A DNA stretch of 35,890 nt from Opitutia bacterium UBA953 (GCA_002293125.1 DBCR01000031.1:4942-40831), one strand, 5' to 3'. Shown: positions 23,509-31,954, counted from the stretch's first letter. Notes: a model not told the origin generated them from the sequence alone. Numbers and translations: made by a program.

Positions 23509-26319
23509 ATGTCTTTCCGCCGTCTCCCGCTCCTCGCCTTCCTCGCCGCCGGCCTGACCGCCGCCGCCGACGCCGCCCCCGTCGCCTTCGACGAGGTGCG
23601 CGCGATCTTCGAGGGCAAGTGCCTGGAGTGTCACAATCCGGACAAGACCAAGGGCAAGCTGCTCATGACCAGCCGCGAGGGCTTCCTCAAGGGTGGCGAG
23701 AGCGGCGCCGCGCTCATCGGCGTCGACGCGGAAAAGAGCGAACTCGTGAAGCGTCTCGTCCTCCCGAAGGACCATGACGACATCATGCCTCCGAAGGGCG
23801 GACCCCTGCCGGCCGCCGAGATCGACGTCATCCGCCGTTGGGTCGCCGAAGGCGCCGCCTGGCCCGCCGGTGTCGTGCTCGCCGCCAAGGATAAGTCGAA
23901 GGAGGAAGCGAAGGCCGAGCTCACGCAGAAGCTCGCGACGCTGGAGAGGCTCGAGATCTTCCCCGAATCCATCAGCCTCGAGACCAAGCGCGACTTCCAT
24001 CGCCTCGTCGTCTTCGCCACCTTCAAGGACGCCACGACTCGCGACGTCACCGCTTTCGCCGACCTCCGTATCGCCGATGAGAAGGTCGCCAAGTTTGACG
24101 GCTATTCCGTCCACGCCGTGACCGAAGCCGGCAAGACCGAGGTCGTCGCCGCCCTTGGCGGGCTCACCGCCCGCATCCCCGTCGCGGTCAAGGACGGGCA
24201 GAAAGACCGTGCGGTCTCCTTCCGGCTCGACGTCATGCCGGTGTTCTTGCGCGCCAACTGCAACAGCGGCGGCTGCCATGGCGCCGCCCGCGGCAAGGAC
24301 GGCTTCCGCCTCTCGCTTTTCGGCATGGATCCGGATGGCGACTATATCCGCCTGACCCGTGAGATGATCGGCCGCCGCATCAACCTCGCCATCCCCGAGG
24401 AGAGCACGATGGTCGAGAAGGCCATCGGCAACGTGCCGCACTCCGGCAACAAGCTCTACGAGGCTGATTCCCAGTATAACAAGACCATCCTCGAGTGGAT
24501 TTCTAACGGTGCTAAGGATGACGCGCCGGGCCTCGCCAAGGTGACGGGCATCGAGGTCTTCCCGAAGCAGATCGTCCTCGAAGGTAAGGACGCCACGCAG
24601 CAGATCACCGTCCGTGCGACCTACTCCGACGGTACCGACCGCGACGTGACCAGCCTCGCGCTCTTCATGTCGAACAACGATCCCGTCGCCTCCATCGGTA
24701 AGGACGGCGTCGTGAAGTCGGGCGACCGTGGCGCGGCCTTCATGCTCGCCCGCTTCGACGTCTTCAGCGTCACCGCCCAGGCCATCGTCATCCCCAAGGG
24801 CCTCGTCTACGAACGCCCGAAGGTCGCCGAGGTGAACTACGTCGACAAGGCCGTCAACGAGCGCCTGCACCGCCTGCGCATCGTCCCCTCCGAGACGTGC
24901 ACCGACGAGGAGTTCGTCCGCCGCGTCTACATCGACGTCATCGGCCTCTACCCGAAGCCGGCCGAGCTGACCGCCTTCCTCGCGGACCAGCGTCCCGACA
25001 AGCGCAAGCAGCTCGTCGAGGCCCTGCTCCAGCGCAAGGAGTTCACCGAGCTCTGGGTGATGAAGTGGGCCGAGCTCCTCCAGATCCGCTCCGGCATCAA
25101 CCAGGGCAACAACGCTCCGCCCTTCTACAAGAACGCGCTCCTCTATTACAACTGGCTGGCCGACGAGATCGGCAAGAACCGCCCGATCGACCAGATCGTC
25201 GTCGACCTGCTCTCCGCCAACGGCGGCACGGTCTCCGTCCCCGCGGTGAACTACTACCAGAGCGAGCTCGACCGCCTCAAGCTGTCCGAGAACGTCGCCC
25301 AGGTGTTCATGGGCATGCGCCTCCAGTGCGCCCAGTGCCACAACCATCCGTTCGACCGCTGGACGATGAACGACTACTACGGCTTCAACGCCTTCTTCGC
25401 CCAGATCGGCCGCAAGAACACCGACGACCCCCAGGAAGTCATCGTCTTCAACAGCAAGGGCGGCGAGTCGCAGCACTTCCTGACCAAGAAGAACGTGAAG
25501 CCCAAGTTCCTCGGCGGCGAGGAGCCGGACCTCAAGCCCGGCGACGACCGCCGCCGCGTGATGGCCGAATGGCTGGCGTCGCCGCGCAACCCGTATTTCG
25601 CCCGTAACATCGCCAACCTCGTCTGGGCCCACTTCTTCGGCGTCGGCATCGTCGATCCGGTCGACGACGTCCGCGTCTCCAACCCGCCCTCGAATCCGGA
25701 GCTGCTCGACGAGCTCGCGGCGAAGCTGACGGAATACAACTACGACGTGCGTCGCCTCGTGCGCGACATCACCGCCTCGGCCGCCTACCAGCGCAGCTCG
25801 AAGACGAACGCCTCCAACGCCGACGACAAGCTGAACTTCGCCCGCGCCCAGGTCCGCCGCGTCCGCGCCGAGGTCCTCCTCGATGCCATCTCGCAGATCA
25901 CCGAGACCCCGAACAAGTTCCAGGGCCTCCCGCTCGGCGCCCGCGCCGTGCAGATCGCCGACGGCGCCGTCTCGAACTACTTCCTGACGACCTTCGGCCG
26001 TTCCAAGCGGGAGTCGGTCGCTTCGACCGAGGTGAAGACCGATCCGAACTTGTCCCAGGCGCTGCACCTCATGAACGGCGACGCCGTCAACGACCGTATC
26101 CGCCGCGGCCAGGTGGTCGAGAAGATGGTCGCCGCCGGCAAGAAGGATGACGAGATCATCGACGAACTCTTCCTGCGTGTCTTCGGACGAATGCCTGCCG
26201 ACGTCGAGCGCAAGTCCGTCGCCGCCGCGATCGCGGCCGACCCCAATAATCGTCGGCTGGTGCTCGAAGACGCCTTCTGGGCGCTGATGAACTCGAAGGA
26301 ATTCTACTTCAACCACTGA
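23509..26319 (+). CDS. Large PSCyt-BIG2-DUF1549-DUF1553 protein with three heme-like motifs
   Basis: A 936-residue secreted protein (signal MSFRRLPLLAFLAAGLTAAADA). A PSCyt1 domain has C38-LE-C41-H42 and the MPPKGG segment near 93. BIG2-like domains lie at about 146-225 and 345-425 (both open with IEVFP/LEIFP and share TxRDVT). Between them a second cytochrome-like segment holds C251-NSGG-C256-H257, a CX4CH spacing. DUF1549 follows (about 445-640) with C607-AQ-C610-H611 in CAQCHNHPFDRW, then DUF1553 to the end (WLASPRNPYFARNIANLVWAHFFGVGIV). It probably sits in the periplasm or at the surface. The ATG at 23509 begins the signal peptide, and the WD40 gene follows after 13 bp. Confidence 0.92.
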   Translation: MSFRRLPLLAFLAAGLTAAADAAPVAFDEVRAIFEGKCLECHNPDKTKGKLLMTSREGFLKGGESGAALIGVDAEKSELVKRLVLPKDHDDIMPPKGGPLPAAEIDVIRRWVAEGAAWPAGVVLAAKDKSKEEAKAELTQKLATLERLEIFPESISLETKRDFHRLVVFATFKDATTRDVTAFADLRIADEKVAKFDGYSVHAVTEAGKTEVVAALGGLTARIPVAVKDGQKDRAVSFRLDVMPVFLRANCNSGGCHGAARGKDGFRLSLFGMDPDGDYIRLTREMIGRRINLAIPEESTMVEKAIGNVPHSGNKLYEADSQYNKTILEWISNGAKDDAPGLAKVTGIEVFPKQIVLEGKDATQQITVRATYSDGTDRDVTSLALFMSNNDPVASIGKDGVVKSGDRGAAFMLARFDVFSVTAQAIVIPKGLVYERPKVAEVNYVDKAVNERLHRLRIVPSETCTDEEFVRRVYIDVIGLYPKPAELTAFLADQRPDKRKQLVEALLQRKEFTELWVMKWAELLQIRSGINQGNNAPPFYKNALLYYNWLADEIGKNRPIDQIVVDLLSANGGTVSVPAVNYYQSELDRLKLSENVAQVFMGMRLQCAQCHNHPFDRWTMNDYYGFNAFFAQIGRKNTDDPQEVIVFNSKGGESQHFLTKKNVKPKFLGGEEPDLKPGDDRRRVMAEWLASPRNPYFARNIANLVWAHFFGVGIVDPVDDVRVSNPPSNPELLDELAAKLTEYNYDVRRLVRDITASAAYQRSSKTNASNADDKLNFARAQVRRVRAEVLLDAISQITETPNKFQGLPLGARAVQIADGAVSNYFLTTFGRSKRESVASTEVKTDPNLSQALHLMNGDAVNDRIRRGQVVEKMVAAGKKDDEIIDELFLRVFGRMPADVERKSVAAAIAADPNNRRLVLEDAFWALMNSKEFYFNH

Positions 26320-26332
26320 CCTTCCCGTCCGC

Positions 26333-29300
26333 ATGTCCGCCGCCTTCCCTCATTTTCGTTGGCTGACCCGTCGTTGCCTTATCTTGGCGGCGGGGTTGGT
26401 TTCTGCCGCCTCCTGGGCGCAAGAGAACGAGAAACTCACTTACGACGACCACATCCGGCCGTTGCTCGAGAACAAGTGCTTCTCCTGTCACAATCCGGAC
26501 AAGAAGAAGGGTGGCCTCGAGCTCACCAGTTATGCTGGCCTCATGAACGGCGGTAGCGGCGGCGCGGTCGTTGACGCGGGTAATCCTTCCGGCAGCCGAC
26601 TCTGGACCATGAGTGCGCACAAGGAAGAGCCCTTCATGCCGCCGGAAGGTGCGCCGATGGAGGCCAAGGACTTGGCGCTGCTTTCCAAGTGGATCGAGGG
26701 CGGCGTACTCCAGGCCAAGGGCAGCGTGGCCAAGGCTTCCAATAAGCCTAAGGTCGACCTTTCTTTCGCTGGCGGCGCCGGTAAGCCCACCGGCGCGGTG
26801 GCCCGTCCTGAAAACGTGTTGCTCGAGCCCGTCATCGTGACGCCGCGTACGTCGGCCGTCATCGCCATGGCGGCCAGCCCTTGGACTTCGCTCCTCGCCG
26901 TCGCCGGACAGAAGCAGATCCTCCTCTACGATACCGACTCGCACGACCTCGCAGGCATCTTGCCCTATGCCGAAGGTTATGCCCGCTCGCTGAAGTTCAG
27001 CGCCAACGGATCGCTACTGATCATGGGCGGCGGTCGTGGGGGCAAGCTCGGCCATGCCGTCGTCTGGGACGTCAAGACCGGCAAGCGCGTCACCGAGATC
27101 GGCAAGGAATTCGACCAGGTGATGTCGGCCGACATCTCGCCGGACCATGGCAAGGTCGTCCTCGCCACCAATACCAAGAAGGTGAAGTGCTTCGACGTCG
27201 CTACGGGCGAGCAGCTCTACCTGATCGCCAAGCACACCGAGTGGGTGACCGGCGCCGACTTCAGTCCGGATGGCATCCTGCTCGCGACGTCAGACCGCAA
27301 CGGCAACGTCTTCGTCTGGGAAGCCGATAACGGCGGCGAATTCTATAACCTCGGCCAGCATAAGGGCAGCGTCACCGACCTCGCCTGGCGCGCCGACTCC
27401 AACATCCTCGCCAGCTGTTCCGCCGACGGGATCATCACCACCTGGGAGATGAAGACCGGCAAGCAGGTCGCGACCTGGGGCGCCCATGGCGGTAACGTGC
27501 AGTCGGTCTCCTTCTTGCCTGACGGCCGCCTGATTTCGTGCGGAGCCGACGGTACCACCGCCATGTGGAGCGTCGACGGTAAGCGACTCGCGCATGCGCA
27601 GGGAATCAAACAGGCTGACCAAGTCGCCAAGGTCGTCGGCCTCTACGACTCCAAGACCTTCGTCTCCAGCAACTGGTTGGGAGAAGTCCGTTTCTTCGAG
27701 ACCGCGACCGGTCGCGAGATCATCCAGGTCTCCAGCAATCCCGCTAAGATCTCCGACCGCCTGGTCGCGCTCGAGAAGCGCCTGAGCGAACTCGAGCCGG
27801 CGCTCGCTCCCTCCGAGGCTGCCGCGAAGGTCGCTGAAGCCAAGATTCCTGCCGCCGAAGCCGTTTTGGCTAAGCTTAAAGCCGAAGGCGAACCCGCTTC
27901 GAAGAAGCTTGCCGAACACGAGGCCAAGAACACCGAGGTCGCCAACGGTCTCAAGTACTGGCAGGGCATGGTAACCAAGGCCAAGACGGCTGCGGAGAAA
28001 GCGACCGCCGCCAAGGGGGTTGCCGACTGCCGCAGCGGCCTGACTTATCACGGCCAAGAAATCGCCAAGCTCAAGCCCGCCGCCGGTGCGTTCCGCGCCG
28101 CCGAAGGGGAGCTTGCTAAAGTCCGGACCGAACTCGCCTCCGCCCAGGCCAAGGCGCGCGATGTCGCCGCCGAGATCGTCGCCCATCGCGAACGCATCGT
28201 CTCCCTTAAGGCCGCCCAGTTCAATGTCGGCGTCCTTACCGAGCAGGATAAGCTGGCCAAGCTCGAGCAGGATATCGCCGACCTCGTGGCCGCCAAGGCC
28301 GAGAACGAGGCCGCCAAGGTGACCGCCGCAGCCCGCATCGAATCGTCAAAGAAGACCGCCGCGCAGAACGAGGAGCTGATTCCGAAGCAGCAGGCGGAGC
28401 TCGAAGCGCTCAAGTCCGAGTTCGCCGTCTTGGATAAGACTCTTTCGCCGTTGCGCCAGAGTGAGGCCGAAGCCCTCGGCAAGATCGAGGCCCAGCAGAA
28501 GCTCATCGACGCCCAGTCCGAGGCCATCGTGCGCTTAGGCCAGGATCGCGACGCCATCGTGGCCGTCGCCACCGCCGCTGCCGCCGCTTACCGCGATCAA
28601 TATACCACGCCGCTCCGCGCCCGCCTCACCGAGGCCACCGCCAAGGTCGACGAACTGAAGAAGGTCGCCGACACCGCCAAGGTCGCCGCCACCAAGGCGA
28701 AGGCCGCCGTCGCGGACGCAGTTACGAAGTCGAAGGGTCTCGCCCTCGTCTCCGTCAAGGCCGCCGATGAGGCTAAGCAGGCCGGGGTGAACCTCGCCGC
28801 GGCCGATAAAGCCTTCGGCGAAGCCCGCACTTTCGGGGCCGTCTTCTCCTTCAGCTACTTCTCTCGTAAGAAGCAGACCGAGCAGCAGGTCGCCGGGGCA
28901 AAGGTCGCGCATGCGAAGGCCAAGGCAAGGCAGGGCATCGCCGACCAGGAGCTCATCGCCGCTAAGTCCGTCGAACAGACCCTCCTCGCCACCCTGGCCG
29001 CCGCTGATGCCGCGGTCGTCGCCGCTGACAACGCGGTCGCGCCCGCCGGTGTCGCCGTCGCCGCGATCACCAAGGAGCGTTCGGCCCACTTGGTCGAAGT
29101 CCAGAAGCTCTCCGCTCCCGGCGTCGCCGCGGAAAAGGATTACGCCGCCAAGTTGCCCGCCCTCCAGGCTTCCGTCCAGAAGGCCAAGGATGGCCTCCCC
29201 GTCCTTGAGAAGGCGCTTGTCGCCGTCCGGGCCCAGTTGACCGAAGCCGGTAAGCCCGTCGAGGCCAAGCGTCTCCTCGTGGACGCCGCCGCCAAGACCC

Positions 29301-29509
29301 TCGAACTCACCAAGAGCGAGAAGGCCAACGCCGAGAAGGCCGTGGCCACCGCGGAGAAGGACATTCCGCAGCGCGACAAGAACCTCGAGGAGATCGCCAA
29401 GTCCTACGCCGAACTCACCCCGCAGGTCGAACCGCTGAAGGCCAAGGTGAAGGCCGTGCAGGAGCAGTATTTCGCGATGCTACCCAAGCGCGAAGTCGCG
29501 AAGAAGTGA
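26333..29509 (+). CDS. Heme c-WD40-coiled-coil secreted protein
   Basis: A 1058-residue protein with an N-terminal signal (LILAAGLVSAASWAQ) after a basic, 15-residue n-region. A PSCyt1 cytochrome domain has C49-FS-C52-H53 and FMPPEGAPM as the probable axial-Met region. Residues about 165-480 are WD40 repeats (VVWDVKTGK, FVWEADNGG, TTWEMKTGK, AMWSVDGK, RFFETATGR), probably one seven-bladed propeller. From about 485 to the end the chain is a long Ala/Lys/Glu-rich coiled coil, broken near 835-850 by an aromatic patch (FGAVFSFSYFSRKK). No enzyme domain is seen. It closes the four-gene cluster. Electron transfer or scaffolding for the neighbouring DUF1549/DUF1553 protein is an inference. Confidence 0.88.
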   Translation: MSAAFPHFRWLTRRCLILAAGLVSAASWAQENEKLTYDDHIRPLLENKCFSCHNPDKKKGGLELTSYAGLMNGGSGGAVVDAGNPSGSRLWTMSAHKEEPFMPPEGAPMEAKDLALLSKWIEGGVLQAKGSVAKASNKPKVDLSFAGGAGKPTGAVARPENVLLEPVIVTPRTSAVIAMAASPWTSLLAVAGQKQILLYDTDSHDLAGILPYAEGYARSLKFSANGSLLIMGGGRGGKLGHAVVWDVKTGKRVTEIGKEFDQVMSADISPDHGKVVLATNTKKVKCFDVATGEQLYLIAKHTEWVTGADFSPDGILLATSDRNGNVFVWEADNGGEFYNLGQHKGSVTDLAWRADSNILASCSADGIITTWEMKTGKQVATWGAHGGNVQSVSFLPDGRLISCGADGTTAMWSVDGKRLAHAQGIKQADQVAKVVGLYDSKTFVSSNWLGEVRFFETATGREIIQVSSNPAKISDRLVALEKRLSELEPALAPSEAAAKVAEAKIPAAEAVLAKLKAEGEPASKKLAEHEAKNTEVANGLKYWQGMVTKAKTAAEKATAAKGVADCRSGLTYHGQEIAKLKPAAGAFRAAEGELAKVRTELASAQAKARDVAAEIVAHRERIVSLKAAQFNVGVLTEQDKLAKLEQDIADLVAAKAENEAAKVTAAARIESSKKTAAQNEELIPKQQAELEALKSEFAVLDKTLSPLRQSEAEALGKIEAQQKLIDAQSEAIVRLGQDRDAIVAVATAAAAAYRDQYTTPLRARLTEATAKVDELKKVADTAKVAATKAKAAVADAVTKSKGLALVSVKAADEAKQAGVNLAAADKAFGEARTFGAVFSFSYFSRKKQTEQQVAGAKVAHAKAKARQGIADQELIAAKSVEQTLLATLAAADAAVVAADNAVAPAGVAVAAITKERSAHLVEVQKLSAPGVAAEKDYAAKLPALQASVQKAKDGLPVLEKALVAVRAQLTEAGKPVEAKRLLVDAAAKTLELTKSEKANAEKAVATAEKDIPQRDKNLEEIAKSYAELTPQVEPLKAKVKAVQEQYFAMLPKREVAKK

Positions 29510-29530
29510 TGATTATAATTAAATAGGTGT

Positions 29531-29556
29531 CTGCGGTTGGCGGTTAGCGGTTGGGG
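29531..29556 (+). repeat. Repeat C, copy 3
   Basis: CTGCGGTTGGCGGTTAGCGG then TTGGGG, the same units as at 3531-3560. It starts 21 bp after the stop of the heme-WD40 gene in the same orientation. Confidence 0.65.
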
Positions 29557-29559
29557 CTC

Positions 29560-29597
29560 AAAGGGAAACCGGATACCGGATGATTGGCTGGGGTATT
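29560..29597 (+). repeat. Repeat D unit, copy 3
   Basis: AAAGGGAAACCGGATACCGG followed by ATGATTGGCTGGGGTATT. Over about 35 bases it differs from the inverse of the right arm at 13172-13209 at only a few positions. Confidence 0.72.
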
Positions 29598-29602
29598 TCT
29601 AG

Positions 29603-29654
29603 GTAGGGCTGACCGACCCGGTCAACCGCGGTTGAGCGGATCGCTCAACCCTAC
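29603..29654. repeat. Repeat A element, two-hairpin form
   Basis: GTAGGG and CCCTAC enclose two hairpins: TGACC-GACCC-GGTCA and TTGAGCG-GAT-CGCTCAA. The layout equals that of 811-864, although the inner stems share no sequence. Its right flank AAATACACCGCAG is the inverse of the left flank of the 811-864 element. Confidence 0.75.
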
Positions 29655-29730
29655 CAAATACACCGCAGGATTCTTTCCGTTTTCCATTTCTCGCTGATGT
29701 ATACCCGCAGGGAAGGGTGGTTTGACTCAC

Positions 29731-29757
29731 CCCAGCCCTACCCCTATCCGTAACCCT
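29731..29757 (-). repeat. Repeat F, C-rich leader unit
   Basis: On the plus strand it reads CCCCAGCCCTACCCCTATCC then GTAACCC, ending 7 bp before the ATG at 29765. The minus strand is G-tract rich. Similar to 18757-18788 and the inverse of 18658-18686. Confidence 0.6.
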
Positions 29758-29764
29758 GATAACC

Positions 29765-30994
29765 ATGCTCTCCCGCCGTCGTTTCCTGGAATCTGCTTTC
29801 GTGGCGGCCATCGCCGCTTCGCTGGGTGCCGCCGAAGGTAAGCGCGCCCCGCGCGTGGTGCTGCGTTCCTCTTGGCAGACGGTGAACATCGGCGACATCG
29901 CCCACACTCCGGGCATGTTGGCTCTGCTGGAGAAATATTTCCCGGAAGCCGTGATCACCCTCTGGCCGAGCAACGTCGACAATGGCGTGAAGGAGATGCT
30001 GGCGGCCCGCTTCCCGAAACTGCAGTTCGTCGGCCCCAAGCCCGACGTCGCCAAGCTCTACGCCGAGAACGATTTCCTGCTGCACGGCTCCGGCCCTTCG
30101 CTCGTGGGCGAGAAGCAGGTGGCGATGTGGCGTAAGCAGGGACCGAAGCCCTACGGCGTGCTCGGCATCACCCAGGGAAAGCCCACGCCGGAGACGATCG
30201 ACATCCTCAGCGGCGCCCAGTTCGTCTATTTCCGCGACTCGGTCTCGCTCGAGACCGCCAAGGCCGGCGGCGTGAAGTGCCCGGTGATGGAGTTTGGTCC
30301 GGACGGCGCGTTCGCGACCGACCTACGCAATGAGGAGAAGGCTGCGGCTTTCCTGCATGGATGGGGCCTCGAGCGTGGTAAGTTCCTCTGCTGTATTCCG
30401 CGTTACCGCATTACGCCTTATTGGACGATTCACAAGGAGCGCGCCTTCGATCCCGTGAAGCAGAAGCGCAACGACGAGATGAAAGAGCATGACCACGCGC
30501 AGCTGCGCGCCGCGATCGTCGCGGTCGTGAAGCAGACCGACCTCAAGGTGCTGATTTGCCCCGAAGACCGCACCCAGATGGCCTTGGGCAAAGAGATCCT
30601 TTTCGATAAGTTGCCCGATGACGTGAAGGACCGCGTCGTCTGGCGTCAGGACTACTGGCTGACTGACGAGGCGCTGAGCGTCTACGTCCGCAGTGCCGGT
30701 CTCTTCGGCAACGAGATGCATTCGCCCATCATGTGCGTCGGCAGCGGCATCCCCGCCATCGTCTGCCGCTGGTCCGAGCAGACCTCCAAGGGCAACATGT
30801 GGAAGGACATCGGGCTGAACGAATGGCTCTTCGACCTCGACGACGAACCGCAGCTCGCGGGCATCGTCCCGGCCGTGCTGGCCATGGCCAAGGACCCCGC
30901 CGCCGCGAAGGCGAAGGTGCTCAAGGCCCAGGCCATCCTGCACGAACGTCAGTCCGCCGCGATTGGTCGCGTCCGGAAGGGCGTCGGCGCCTAA
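29765..30994 (+). CDS. Tat-exported polysaccharide pyruvyl transferase-like protein
   Basis: A 409-residue protein beginning with a twin-arginine signal (MLSRRRFLESAFVAAIAASLGAA). The body matches the polysaccharide pyruvyl transferase family (PF04230 type): RSSWQTVNIGDIAHTPGMLALLEKYFP at the start, LLHGSGPSLVG, LGITQGKPTPETID, FRDSVSLETAKAGGV, an LICPEDRT block and FGNEMHSPIMCVGSGIPAIVCRW near the C-terminus. Typical members transfer pyruvyl from phosphoenolpyruvate in the cytoplasm; a Tat signal on one is unexpected, so the substrate or reaction may differ. It converges on the DUF6807 gene with 6 bp between stops. The start is fixed by the Tat motif. Confidence 0.82.
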   Translation: MLSRRRFLESAFVAAIAASLGAAEGKRAPRVVLRSSWQTVNIGDIAHTPGMLALLEKYFPEAVITLWPSNVDNGVKEMLAARFPKLQFVGPKPDVAKLYAENDFLLHGSGPSLVGEKQVAMWRKQGPKPYGVLGITQGKPTPETIDILSGAQFVYFRDSVSLETAKAGGVKCPVMEFGPDGAFATDLRNEEKAAAFLHGWGLERGKFLCCIPRYRITPYWTIHKERAFDPVKQKRNDEMKEHDHAQLRAAIVAVVKQTDLKVLICPEDRTQMALGKEILFDKLPDDVKDRVVWRQDYWLTDEALSVYVRSAGLFGNEMHSPIMCVGSGIPAIVCRWSEQTSKGNMWKDIGLNEWLFDLDDEPQLAGIVPAVLAMAKDPAAAKAKVLKAQAILHERQSAAIGRVRKGVGA

Positions 30995-31000
30995 GCCGGC

Positions 31001-31954
31001 TTACTTCTTGGCCGGAGCTTTCGCCTTCGGCTTAGCCTGTTCGGCTAACTTGACCGTCACGGCCGGCGTGGGCTCGTTGACGCCCGCGAAGGCGTTGTAG
31101 GCCTGCTGGAAGGCCACGGCGTCACGGACGTCGCCTTCGGCGATGAGCCACTGGTAGCGCAACTTGAAGGGGGCTTCCGACGTGGCGATGCCCTTCGGGA
31201 ACGCGCCGAAACGGCCGTAATCGCGGTAGGCCGAGAAGGCCGTGTCTTTCGGGTTGGAAGGGTGGTTAAGGAGAACGGCCGTGAAGGTCTTGCCCTCGAC
31301 CGTGAAGATCTCGGCGACCCAAGTGAGATCGCGGACCTTGTGGATGAGGATGTCTTTGCCTGGGTAGACGTAGGTGGTCTTCGTGCCGTCGATCTTTTCG
31401 GAGGGTCGGAACTGCGCGCCGGCGTGCTCGGGGTCGCCGTCGATCTTGGCTTCGCCGTGGTCGGGCTTGAGCGTGCTCTTCATCTCGATGCCGACGTAGA
31501 AGGGCGCGGCGGGCTTCGTGAACGTGAAGGCGCGTTCCTCGGTGAGGATCGGCTTGTCCTGGGCCGTGGCGCCCTGCCAGTCGATGGCGGCGACGAAGCC
31601 GTCGGTCGTCGGCTGGACGGCGGTGACGACTTGGTCGCCTTTGGTCATGTGCCAGCGGTCGAAGGTCTTGCCGTCGACCGTGATCTTCGCGAAGCCGAGC
31701 ATGATGCCGCGGTGGTGGGTGAAGTTGAAGCCCGGACCCTTGGTCAGGCGGAGGGCGCCGCTGGGGTCGAAGACGTGGAGGTAGGGCTTGTAGTGATCCA
31801 GTCGCTTGGCCGGGGTGCTGACGTCGTGGGACATCATGAAACGGGCGACGACCTTGCCGTCCTGGGCGACGTCGACGGCTTCGTTCGGGGTGACCTTGAT
31901 GTCGGCGGCCATCGCGGTGGCGCAGGCGAACAGGGCGAGGAGGGTGGGGCGCAT
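31001..31954 (-). CDS. Secreted DUF6807 (formerly PmoA-like) protein
   Basis: A 317-residue protein with a signal peptide (MRPTLLALFACATAMA). The mature part matches the family once called methane oxygenase PmoA and now DUF6807; it is not a methane monooxygenase subunit. Typical segments are KRLDHYKPYLHVFDPSGA, FNFTHHRGIMLGF with paired histidines, FDRWHMTKGDQ, PFYVGIEMKS and LLNHPSNPKDTAFSAYRDYGRFGAFP. Members are common in polysaccharide-degrading Planctomycetes, Verrucomicrobia and Bacteroidetes, function unknown. The tail is Lys/Ala/Pro-rich (KPKAKAPAKK). The ATG at 31954 begins the signal peptide; an ATG ten codons upstream is less likely. It is divergent from the sulfatase, with 87 bp between starts. 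Confidence 0.87.
   Translation of the reverse strand: MRPTLLALFACATAMAADIKVTPNEAVDVAQDGKVVARFMMSHDVSTPAKRLDHYKPYLHVFDPSGALRLTKGPGFNFTHHRGIMLGFAKITVDGKTFDRWHMTKGDQVVTAVQPTTDGFVAAIDWQGATAQDKPILTEERAFTFTKPAAPFYVGIEMKSTLKPDHGEAKIDGDPEHAGAQFRPSEKIDGTKTTYVYPGKDILIHKVRDLTWVAEIFTVEGKTFTAVLLNHPSNPKDTAFSAYRDYGRFGAFPKGIATSEAPFKLRYQWLIAEGDVRDAVAFQQAYNAFAGVNEPTPAVTVKLAEQAKPKAKAPAKK

Larger units (their letters stand above)
29510..29764. other. Spacer with repeats C, D, A and a C-rich leader unit
   Basis: This 255-bp spacer holds no gene. C (29531-29556), D (29560-29597) and A (29603-29654) follow each other with almost no gap. About 75 bp without a recognised motif then lead to a C-rich unit at 29731-29757 just before the next start codon. 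Confidence 0.65.

Noticed and set aside
23227..26334. A 1035-codon open frame antisense to the DUF1549/DUF1553 gene
   Set aside because: Another GC-driven shadow frame; low-complexity composition and no recognisable motif.
31001..31954. Particulate methane monooxygenase subunit (the family was once named PmoA)
   Set aside because: The protein is a soluble secreted domain without membrane helices or copper-site residues; the old name is misleading.
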